DNA from: Rhodospirillaceae bacterium
GTDB taxonomy: Bacteria; Pseudomonadota; Alphaproteobacteria; UBA11136
NCBI GenBank assembly: GCA_002686135.1
Contig: NZAO01000083.1
Coordinates: 4,877 to 12,049 of the forward strand
Direction: 5' to 3'
Length of the DNA stretch: 7,173 nt
A model generated the notes under the pieces. It was given only the letters and a program-made list of their open reading frames with translations. It made no database searches and was not told the DNA's origin. A program made the translations under genes and the position numbers. Positions 1 through 5,372 of the stretch are shown in pieces (position 1 is the first letter of the stretch; the number at the start of each line of letters is the position of its first letter).

Positions 1-661
1 GGCATTCGGGATGGGCCGAGATCGCGGCCCTGGGGTGTCTGGACTTCAAGCGCAGAAGTTCGCGCTCAGAAAACTGTTCGTGGACTACGCAGGTGCCCGG
101 CCATAACAGCATGTCGCGCCCCGTCTTGCGCGCTAGATAGGCGCCCAGATGACGGTCGGGGGCGAACAGGATGGGCTGGTCTTGGGGCAGCGAATTGATA
201 ATGGCCTCGGCGTTGGACGAAGTGACGATGATGTCGGACAGCGCCTTCACCTCCGCCGAACAGTTAATATAGGTCAGTGCCAGATGGCCTGGATGCTTGT
301 CGCGGAAGGCACGGAAGGCATCCGGTGGACAGGATTCTTCCAGCGAACAGCCGGCCTCGGCGTCGGGCATGAGCACAATGCGTTTGGGGCTGAGGATTTT
401 TGCTGTCTCGGCCATGAAGCGCACACCGCAGAAGACGATGATATCGGCCTGGGTTGACGCGGCGCGGCGCGACAGGTCTAGCGAATCACCGACGAAATCG
501 GCCAGTTCCTGGATTTCCCCGTCCTGGTAGTAATGGGCTAGGATGATGGCGTTGTTCTCACGGCGCAGCTGCCCTATTTCCCACTCCAAATCCAGAGTGG
601 GATCAATGTCGTCAGGTCCAAGTGCCTGAGGGCCTGGGGCGATGATGGTTTCAATCATCAT
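1..661 (-). CDS. nadA: Quinolinate synthase NadA, N-terminal 220 residues (3' end outside window)
   Basis: NadA condenses iminoaspartate with dihydroxyacetone phosphate to quinolinate, the first ring compound of de novo NAD synthesis, using an oxygen-sensitive [4Fe-4S] cluster in the cytoplasm. The translated minus strand shows the NadA landmarks in order: [19 protein letters not shown] at about residues 42-60, [15 protein letters not shown] near 79-93, the first cluster-cysteine segment AGCSLEESC (Cys105, Cys111), APDRHLG at 167-173, and [11 protein letters not shown] with the second cluster cysteine (Cys191). The third cluster cysteine lies in the missing C-terminal third; the family is usually about 330-350 residues. 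The start is one of two adjacent ATG codons (661 or 658), preceded by a purine-rich GAAGAAG that is only a moderate ribosome binding site. It lies 272 bp downstream of sdhB in the same direction, so it may have its own promoter. The identification is very secure. Confidence 0.96.
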   Translation of the reverse strand, partial: MMIETIIAPGPQALGPDDIDPTLDLEWEIGQLRRENNAIILAHYYQDGEIQELADFVGDSLDLSRRAASTQADIIVFCGVRFMAETAKILSPKRIVLMPDAEAGCSLEESCPPDAFRAFRDKHPGHLALTYINCSAEVKALSDIIVTSSNAEAIINSLPQDQPILFAPDRHLGAYLARKTGRDMLLWPGTCVVHEQFSERELLRLKSRHPRAAISAHPEC

Positions 662-933
662 TTTCTTCTTCAGGAGAGGGAGGACCCTTATTCCGCCTCG
701 CGTTCAACGTGGTCTTGACCTTATATTACCTAAGCAAGCCAACGCCAGCGACAAGGGTTTTAGCACACAAAGTACGTTTTGTTGATACTTCCTTTCTCCT
801 CATCCTCTTAATCCTAATTTGTGTTCTTTACCCTCAACATCCAACTCATGCTGAGGAACGCCCACTAAATAGCATGGCATGATGTCAGTTACACGCACTC
901 GCATATCCTGGGTTGCCATAGCCGTCGTCGGAG
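662..933. other. sdhB-nadA intergenic spacer, AT-rich in the middle
   Basis: This is 272 bp between the sdhB stop and the nadA start. About 715-870 is clearly richer in A and T than the flanking genes. I see no stem followed by a T-run, so there is no convincing Rho-independent terminator after sdhB. A TAATAT sequence at 722-727, read on the minus strand, could be a -10 element for nadA, about 60 bp upstream of its ATG, but no good -35 sits at the right distance. Two very short minus-strand reading frames (919-800 and 803-726) touch by an ATGA overlap; they are described under findings and are not called as genes. Confidence 0.6.
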
Positions 934-1713
934 TCAGACGCGTTCGAGGAGTAATTTTTTGATCTCAGCGATGGCGCGGGCGGGGTTGAGATTCTTGGGG
1001 CAGGTCTTGGTGCAGTTCATAATAGTGTGGCAGCGGTAAAGCCTAAAGGTATCATCAAGCTGATTGAGCCGTTCTTCGCGGGCTTCGTCACGGCTATCGG
1101 CGAGCCAGCGATAGGCTTGCAACAAGATGGCTGGCCCTAGAAACCTATCGCCATTCCACCAGTAGCTCGGACAGGCGGTGGAACAAGCAGCGCACAGCAC
1201 GCACTCATATAATCCGTCCAACGCCGCACGTTTCTCAGGCGATTGTAACCGTTCGCAGTCTGCATCTGGAGGGGCGCCAGCTCGTAGCCAAGGGGTGATT
1301 GAGGCGTATTGGCGGTAGATTTCGCTCAGGTTCGGCACCAGGTCCTTAACTACCGGCATATGGGGTAAAGGGTAAATCTTTATTTCACCCTTGACCTCGG
1401 AAATAGGCTTGAGACAGGCCAGAGTATTGGTGCCGTCGATGTTCATGGCGCAGGAGCCGCAAATACCTTCGCGGCAGGAACGGCGGAAGGTAAGTGTACT
1501 GTCCACCTCGCTTTTGATCTTGATCAAGGCGTGCAGAACCATGGGACCACAAGCGTTGAGATCGATCTCATAGCTGTCCAGGCGCGGGTTGTCGCTGTCG
1601 TCGGGGTTCCAGCGATAGATGCAGAAAGTCTTGGTATTGGTGGCCGCGCGTGGTGCGGAGTAGGAGTGACCCTTCATGATTCTAGAGTTAGGCGGTAGCG
1701 CGAATTCTACCAT
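934..1713 (-). CDS. sdhB: Succinate dehydrogenase iron-sulfur subunit SdhB
   Basis: SdhB is the electron-transfer subunit of complex II. It carries electrons from the flavin of SdhA through three iron-sulfur clusters to quinone at the inner membrane. Numbering from the chosen start (259 aa), the N-terminal ferredoxin domain has the [2Fe-2S] ligands Cys80, Cys85, Cys88 and Cys100 ([14 protein letters not shown]...LAC). The C-terminal domain has [12 protein letters not shown], giving Cys171, Cys174 and Cys177, with Cys238, for [4Fe-4S], and Cys181, Cys228 and Cys234 for [3Fe-4S]. Pro182, Trp186 and His229 match quinone-site residues known from E. coli. A TTG at 1761 would add 16 Arg-rich residues. 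The ATG at 1713 is preferred because MVEF matches alphaproteobacterial SdhB starts and AGGGGA lies upstream. It follows sdhA after 71 bp, an unusually loose joint for this operon. The full ligand set suggests a functional protein. Confidence 0.97.
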   Translation of the reverse strand: MVEFALPPNSRIMKGHSYSAPRAATNTKTFCIYRWNPDDSDNPRLDSYEIDLNACGPMVLHALIKIKSEVDSTLTFRRSCREGICGSCAMNIDGTNTLACLKPISEVKGEIKIYPLPHMPVVKDLVPNLSEIYRQYASITPWLRAGAPPDADCERLQSPEKRAALDGLYECVLCAACSTACPSYWWNGDRFLGPAILLQAYRWLADSRDEAREERLNQLDDTFRLYRCHTIMNCTKTCPKNLNPARAIAEIKKLLLERV

Positions 1714-1784
1714 GGGGCGGTGTCCCCTGCGGTATCTGTTTCCACGGCGGTTTTTTCGCAAATCGTCATTTTACGTCTCTGATC

Positions 1785-3569
1785 CTAGTAGACTCTGGGC
1801 TTGGGAGGAATGCTCTCTACGCCCTCCATTTTGGGATCAAGACAGACCTGGCGGAATCCTGTGCTGACTCTGCCCTTGGCGTCGAGCCAGGCAAGGGAAT
1901 GCTTCATCCAATTGTCGTCGTCACGCTCAGGGAAATCCTCACGGGCATGGACTCCGCGGCTTTCGGTGCGGTTGAATGCGCAGGTGAGGCTGACAACGGC
2001 CTGTCTGAGCAAGTTGTCGAATTCTAAGGCCTCCACCAGATCGCTGTTCCAGATTAGCGAACGGTCGGAGACGGCAAGATCGCTGTACTGCTGCCAAATA
2101 TGTTTAAGCTTGGCTAGGCCTTCGGTCATGAGTGGAGCGTTGCGGAAGACCGGGGCAAAGGTCTGCATACAGTGCTGCAGTTCAAGGCGAAGCTCCATGG
2201 TAGGTGTGCCGCCGTTGGCGTAACGGGCCTTATCCAAGCGTTGTAGGGCAACTTCCCCCGCGTTTTTTGGCAGGGGCTTGTGGGTGGCGTCGGGGACGAT
2301 GATTTCAGCACAGCGCAGAGCTGCGGCGCGGCCGAAGACCACGAGATCGAGCAACGAATTGGAGCCTAGTCTGTTGGCGCCGTGGACGGAGACGCAGGCT
2401 GCCTCACCAATGGACATGAGACCGGGCACCACGGCATCCGGATCGTCCTCTGTGGGGGCTAAGACCTCGCCGTGAATATTGGTAGGGATGCCGCCCATGT
2501 TGTAATGCACAGTGGGCTGAACGGGGATGGGTTCGCGGGTGATATCCACATTAGCGAAGATCTTTGCCGATTCTAGAATGCCCGGTAAGCGTTCATACAA
2601 CACTACAGGATCGATATGACTGAGATTAAGGTGCACATGGTCCTTCTTTGGCCCGCAACCGCGGCCTTCCCGGATTTCTACGGTGATAGAGCGGCTAATT
2701 ACGTCACGTGAGGCCAGGTCCTTGGCGTGGGGAGCATAGCGTTCCATGAAACGTTCACCCTCGGCGTTGGTAAGAAACCCGCCCTCGCCACGTGCGCCTT
2801 CAGTGATGAGCACACCGACGCCGTAGATCCCGGTCGGGTGAAACTGGGAGAACTCCATATCTTGCAGGGGCAAGCCGGCCCGCAGTACCATGCCACCGCC
2901 GTCACCGGTACAAGTATGGGCTGAGGTGCAGGAAAAATAGACACGGCCCATTCCACCGGTGGCGAGCACCACCATGTGAGCTACGAAACGATGCATAGTG
3001 CCGTCATTGAAGTTCCAGGCCATGACTCCGCGACAGCCCCTCTTCTCGTCCATGATTAGGTCGAGAGCAAAGAACTCGATAAAAAATTTGGCCTCGTGGC
3101 GTAACGACTGTTGATAGAGGGTATGCAGGATGGCGTGGCCGGTGCGGTCGGCGGCGGCGCAGGTGCGCTGCGCCTTACCGTTACCAAAATGGGTAGTCAT
3201 GCCGCCGAAGGGACGCTGATAAATTTTCCCCTCAGGCGTGCGTGAGAAAGGCACTCCCAGATGTTCTAACTCGATCACCGCCTGCGGCGCCCCACGACAC
3301 ATGTAGGCAATAGCGTCCTGGTCGCCGAGCCAGTCGGAGCCTTTGACCGTGTCATACATGTGCCAGCGCCAGTCATCCTCGCCCATATTTCCCAAAGCGG
3401 CGCTGATTCCACCTTGGGCGGCCACGGTATGGCTGCGGGTAGGAAAGACCTTGGTGACGCAGGCGGTTTTCAGCCCCGCGGCGGCCATGCCCAGTGTCGC
3501 CCGCAGGCCCGCCCCGCCGGCGCCGACGATAACCACGTCATAACTGTGATCCACGATCTCGTAGGACAT
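1785..3569 (-). CDS. sdhA: Succinate dehydrogenase flavoprotein subunit SdhA
   Basis: SdhA is the catalytic subunit of complex II. It oxidises succinate to fumarate on covalently bound FAD, on the cytoplasmic face of the inner membrane. With the start at 3569 it has 594 residues, normal for the family. The dinucleotide fold GAGGAG lies at residues 16-21. His47 in [10 protein letters not shown] is the expected covalent FAD attachment site. Active-site residues line up with E. coli: His244 (FHPTG), Thr256-Glu257 ([10 protein letters not shown]), Arg288 (LASRDV), His355 (VHYNMGG) and Arg400 ([10 protein letters not shown]). An in-frame upstream start at 3632 would add 21 residues but would overlap sdhD by 58 bp. 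The ATG at 3569 starts the typical [19 protein letters not shown], lies 5 bp after the sdhD stop, and has GGGGA upstream. All key residues are present and no frameshift is seen. Confidence 0.98.
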   Translation of the reverse strand: MSYEIVDHSYDVVIVGAGGAGLRATLGMAAAGLKTACVTKVFPTRSHTVAAQGGISAALGNMGEDDWRWHMYDTVKGSDWLGDQDAIAYMCRGAPQAVIELEHLGVPFSRTPEGKIYQRPFGGMTTHFGNGKAQRTCAAADRTGHAILHTLYQQSLRHEAKFFIEFFALDLIMDEKRGCRGVMAWNFNDGTMHRFVAHMVVLATGGMGRVYFSCTSAHTCTGDGGGMVLRAGLPLQDMEFSQFHPTGIYGVGVLITEGARGEGGFLTNAEGERFMERYAPHAKDLASRDVISRSITVEIREGRGCGPKKDHVHLNLSHIDPVVLYERLPGILESAKIFANVDITREPIPVQPTVHYNMGGIPTNIHGEVLAPTEDDPDAVVPGLMSIGEAACVSVHGANRLGSNSLLDLVVFGRAAALRCAEIIVPDATHKPLPKNAGEVALQRLDKARYANGGTPTMELRLELQHCMQTFAPVFRNAPLMTEGLAKLKHIWQQYSDLAVSDRSLIWNSDLVEALEFDNLLRQAVVSLTCAFNRTESRGVHAREDFPERDDDNWMKHSLAWLDAKGRVSTGFRQVCLDPKMEGVESIPPKPRVY

Positions 3570-3574
3570 ACCGG

Positions 3575-3955
3575 CTATCCCCGGCCTTCGAGATAGATGA
3601 CTAGGATGGACAGCCACGCCACCACGGTGCAAAGGATACAGCTGGCCCGGATAGAGGCCATTGCGGCCCGGTTGCGGGTGCGGATGTGCACGTAATCGTC
3701 AACCACCACCTCAAGGCCAAGCTGTATATGGCGGAACAGGGCGGCCATGAAAATAGCCAGGAACAGGGACGTTATCGGCGAGGCGATCCACTGTCGCACC
3801 AGGGTCAGCCCGGCGCCTGAAAGGGTGACGAAAGAGGCCGTGAACCACAGCACCAGAGGCACCAGAAGAATGGCGGTAAGGCGCTGTCCCCACCAGTGGG
3901 AAACGCCGCTCTCCGCCACCCCGCCCTGTGCACTGTTGTTGCCGGCGTCGTTCAT
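3575..3955 (-). CDS. sdhD: Succinate dehydrogenase membrane anchor subunit SdhD
   Basis: SdhD is one of the two hydrophobic subunits that anchor complex II and form the heme b and quinone sites. The 126-residue protein has a short polar N-terminus and then three hydrophobic segments at about residues 26-46, 57-82 and 100-121. The second segment carries [17 protein letters not shown]. His76 fits the heme b ligand, and Asp87-Tyr88 fit the quinone-site pair of E. coli SdhD (His71, Asp82, Tyr83), with identical spacing. The start MNDAGNN was chosen because its ATG overlaps the sdhC stop as ATGA and has CGGAG seven bases upstream. An in-frame extension to 4159 would overlap sdhC deeply and adds a Gly/Arg-rich leader unlike the family, so it is rejected. 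The overlap suggests translational coupling to sdhC. Confidence 0.94.
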   Translation of the reverse strand: MNDAGNNSAQGGVAESGVSHWWGQRLTAILLVPLVLWFTASFVTLSGAGLTLVRQWIASPITSLFLAIFMAALFRHIQLGLEVVVDDYVHIRTRNRAAMASIRASCILCTVVAWLSILVIYLEGRG

Positions 3956-4350
3956 GGGATGGCTCCGGTGACCGAATAGGCGAAAAACCAGGTCACCAGG
4001 GTCAGGCTCCCGGCCCCCGCCACTACCAGCCAGCCGGTAAAGGTGGCCGTGCCCAGATTGAAACCGTATCCCAGATCCCAGGCCAGGTGCCTGATGCCGT
4101 TGCACAAGTGATAGAACAAGGCGAAGGTCCAGCCCAGCAGCAGCAATTGTCCGAACCACGATCCCCAGAAGGTGCGCACGGTTGCGAAGGCTTCAGGTCC
4201 TACCGCGGCGGCGGCCAGCCACCACACCAGCAACGGCGCGCCCACGGCCAAGGCGACGCCGGTAATGCGGTGGAGAATGGAAAGCACCGACGTGATCTGC
4301 GGTCGGTAGACCTGCAGATGCGGGGACAGGGGACGGTTGCTGGTGGCCAT
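3952..4350 (-). CDS. sdhC: Succinate dehydrogenase cytochrome b556 subunit SdhC
   Basis: SdhC is the cytochrome b subunit of complex II and partners SdhD in binding heme b and ubiquinone. The 132-residue protein begins MATSNRPLSPHLQVYRPQIT, the RP-SPHL-Y signature of the family. Next comes SILHRITG, in which Ser24 and Arg28 correspond to known quinone-site residues. Three membrane segments lie at about 30-50, 66-86 and 107-127. FYHLCNGIRHLAWDLG follows, with His81 the likely heme ligand (E. coli SdhC His84) and His88 the second conserved histidine. It is the first gene of sdhCDAB. Its weak ribosome binding site (AGAGAA) is preceded by a leader hairpin. GC content in sdhC and sdhD looks higher than in sdhA and sdhB. 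Confidence 0.96.
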   Translation of the reverse strand: MATSNRPLSPHLQVYRPQITSVLSILHRITGVALAVGAPLLVWWLAAAAVGPEAFATVRTFWGSWFGQLLLLGWTFALFYHLCNGIRHLAWDLGYGFNLGTATFTGWLVVAGAGSLTLVTWFFAYSVTGAIP

Positions 4351-4375
4351 GGGTTTCTCTGCGGGTTTTCCGGGC

Positions 4376-4399
4376 GGTGGTTGTCGGGTGACAACCGCC
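4376..4399 (-). promoter_or_regulatory. Hairpin in the sdhC leader
   Basis: The sequence GGTTGTC GGGT GACAACC is a perfect 7-bp inverted repeat with a 4-base loop. It extends to 10 bp if one interior non-Watson-Crick pair is allowed (G-T on the plus strand, a C/A mismatch in the minus-strand transcript). In the sdh mRNA an alternative outer pairing GGCGGT/ACCGCC is also possible. It ends 25 bp before the sdhC ATG and has no following U-run, so it is not a classical terminator. It could affect mRNA stability or ribosome access; that role is inference. Confidence 0.45.
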
Positions 4400-4441
4400 A
4401 GTCAAGGCCAGGAAACGGCCCGGCGCCAATCATGGGCGCTG

Positions 4442-4471
4442 ATTGTGAGGCACACGCCCGCCCACAGTCAA
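4442..4471 (-). promoter_or_regulatory. Candidate sigma-70-type promoter of sdhCDAB
   Basis: Read on the minus strand, TTGACT (4471-4466) matches the -35 consensus at five of six bases. It is followed after 18 bp by CACAAT (4447-4442), four of six matches to TATAAT. Transcription would begin near 4434, leaving a leader of roughly 84 nt that includes the hairpin before sdhC. This is the best promoter-like sequence upstream of the operon, but it is a consensus match only. Confidence 0.45.
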
Positions 4472-4482
4472 CCTAGACTGTG
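4463..4482. promoter_or_regulatory. Perfect palindrome over the sdh -35 element (candidate operator)
   Basis: CACAGTC and GACTGTG form a perfect 7+7 inverted repeat separated by 6 bp. It covers the putative -35 hexamer of the sdh promoter (4466-4471). A dimeric regulator bound here would be expected to occlude the promoter. I do not recognise the motif as FNR, CRP or another named site, so no regulator is assigned. Confidence 0.45.
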
Positions 4483-4611
4483 AACTCGGACTATCGGCTC
4501 GGATGGCTGATTTTCCCCACATAATTCATGGGGTTAATCACGGCAAGAATTGGAATGCGCCCTGTGGTAGTCGGGTGGTGGCCGGACGCCGTGGCGCAAT
4601 GACAATGCAGA

Positions 4612-4786
4612 CGCACGAACAGTATTATTTCATCGTGTTTTATTGTTGGTTATCAATTCACAAGAATAAACCTGTGGATAACCTGTGGATAAAATGTGTG
4701 CTTCTATATTTTTTACTCACAAGAAATTTAAGTATTACTTCATATTATTATTGCTTTTAGACATAAATTTCACCTTTACTTTACAC
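4612..4786. other. AT-rich block with DnaA boxes (possible unwinding or initiation region)
   Basis: This block of about 175 bp is strikingly AT-rich compared with its flanks, with runs such as TATATTTTTTA and ATATTATTATTG. It contains two perfect DnaA boxes (4673-4681 and 4684-4692), a 7/9 box-like TTACTCACA at 4713-4721, and a near-match to a CtrA site at 4728-4742. It holds no credible gene. It may be an origin-type unwinding element, a DnaA-binding regulatory region, or simply an upstream AT-rich element of a promoter. Confidence 0.5.
4671..4692 (-). repeat. Tandem 11-bp repeat carrying two perfect DnaA boxes
   Basis: CCTGTGGATAA occurs twice without a gap (4671-4681 and 4682-4692). Each unit contains TGTGGATAA, the exact complement of the consensus DnaA box TTATCCACA, so both boxes point the same way on the minus strand. 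The 11-bp period places them one helical turn apart, as expected for cooperative binding. The match to consensus is direct; binding is inferred. Confidence 0.75.
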
Positions 4787-4788
4787 GG

Positions 4789-4800
4789 CGCATGAAAGTT
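4789..4800 (+). repeat. 12-bp direct repeat, copy 1
   Basis: CGCATGAAAGTT at the boundary between the AT-rich block and the GC-rich hairpin segment. An identical copy in the same orientation lies at 5176-5187. Two identical 12-mers in a 1-kb gene-free stretch are unlikely by chance. Confidence 0.6.
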
Positions 4801-5175
4801 CCGGCATGTTTCGTGAGTTTCGGCTGTTGCCCGGTAAAGCGGTCTGCGGACGAACCAGGGAATATTTCGGGGCCGGGCTTGCCGGGGAACCGGCGGTTCG
4901 GATCGTCGTGGCGGTTGTTTTCCTTTATGTATGATGCATGGGGAAGTTCGGCCGCCAAGGGGGGGAGGTCCCCCCTGGCTTTCAGGTGTATCCGTCCCGG
5001 ATGGGGGGTCTGGCGGCCACGTCGGAACGCCCGTTCATCGCGGCGGACAATGCCGGAGGCGAGGGATAAGGTCTTCCTTTTACGGGCAAGTATCCTATTC
5101 ACCGGGTTCACGGATTCGGCAACAGGATCGTCGCCTATTCAGGCTGCGGGGCGTGTATATCTGGGGCGCACGAAC
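4801..5175. other. GC-rich, hairpin-rich non-coding segment between the direct repeats
   Basis: This 375-bp stretch has long frames on both strands, but they are rich in Arg, Gly and Pro with no recognisable domain and no convincing ribosome binding site, so I call no gene. It contains several stems: GCCGG-GGAA-CCGGC at 4881-4894, overlapping the alternative GAACC-GGC-GGTTC at 4887-4899; AGGGGGG/CCCCCCT at 4958-4976; ATCCG-TCC-CGGAT at about 4990-5002; and the enclosing GGCCGCCA/TGGCGGCC. It does not contain conserved segments that I recognise from RNase P RNA, tmRNA, SRP RNA or 6S RNA. Confidence 0.5.
4950..5018. other. Branched inverted-repeat structure
   Basis: GGCCGCCA (4950-4957) and TGGCGGCC (5011-5018) are a perfect 8-bp inverted repeat. 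Two hairpins sit inside it. One is AGGGGGG-GAGGT-CCCCCCT, at 4958-4976. The other is ATCCG-TCC-CGGAT. Together they can form a three-way junction. The inner G/C-run stem can instead extend to GCC/GGC (4954-4979) with a one-base bulge. Strand and function are unknown. Confidence 0.4.
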
Positions 5176-5187
5176 CGCATGAAAGTT
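5176..5187 (+). repeat. 12-bp direct repeat, copy 2
   Basis: CGCATGAAAGTT, identical to 4789-4800 and in the same orientation 387 bp away. Read on the minus strand, both copies are followed within a few bases by CGTG, so the similarity may extend slightly past the repeat. Confidence 0.6.
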
Positions 5188-5246
5188 TGAATGGGTGGTC
5201 GGGTTGCCCGTTTCTTTCATCCGCCACGGGGCCTTCACGGGCTCTA

Positions 5247-5325
5247 TAGGGGCGTCAGGGGTATCCGGTTCTGCTGGATACATAGCGCAGACCTTCCCTT
5301 CCAAGCCGCGCACCTGACGCCTCTA
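5247..5325. ncRNA. Candidate structured RNA element with three-way junction
   Basis: Bases 5247-5259 pair with 5313-5325 in a 13-bp stem (core GGCGTCAGG/CCTGACGCC) with a single G-T position, which is a wobble on the plus strand and an A/C mismatch on the minus strand. Inside it, GTATCC (5261-5266) and GGATAC (5276-5281) form a perfect 6-bp hairpin with a 9-base loop. GCGC at 5285-5288 pairs with GCGC at 5308-5311, an arm that extends better on the minus strand. It lies 47 bp beyond the mch stop, with no T-run after it on either strand. I do not recognise it as a known riboswitch or small RNA family. Confidence 0.4.
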
Positions 5326-5372
5326 CCTTATCCTGTCATCCCTTAAATCTGTCTTGATGCCCGAAATCGGCG

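Noticed and set aside
1714..1761. TTG at 1761 as the sdhB start
   Set aside because: It would add 16 mostly Arg/Gly residues not typical of SdhB, while the ATG at 1713 gives the usual MVEF start, normal length and an AGGGGA upstream.
4503..4760. Plus-strand frame of 85 codons through the AT-rich block
   Set aside because: The hydrophobic, Ile/Tyr/Phe-rich tail only reflects the AT-rich DNA. It has no ribosome binding site and crosses the DnaA-box tandem.
4954..4979. G/C-run hairpin as a Rho-independent terminator
   Set aside because: The stem is strong, but only three T residues follow on the plus strand and none on the minus strand, and no gene ends close to it.
4776..5111. Minus-strand frame of 111 codons in the same segment
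   Set aside because: It starts with GTG, lacks a ribosome binding site and is strongly basic without hydrophobic core patterning. It looks like a chance frame in GC-rich DNA.
4792..5190. Plus-strand frame of 132 codons between the direct repeats
   Set aside because: Its composition is Arg/Gly/Pro/Ser-rich, with no domain, no ribosome binding site and an opposing minus-strand frame of similar quality. The underlying DNA is full of inverted repeats, so non-coding structure explains it better.
5095..5313. Minus-strand frame of 72 codons after mch
   Set aside because: It has no recognisable domain and overlaps the three-way-junction element; a structured non-coding element is the better reading.
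5247..5325. SRP RNA, 6S RNA, tmRNA or RNase P RNA
   Set aside because: The minus strand contains a GGAAGGGAA loop reminiscent of the SRP apical loop, but the surrounding consensus is missing. None of the conserved segments of the other three RNAs is present.
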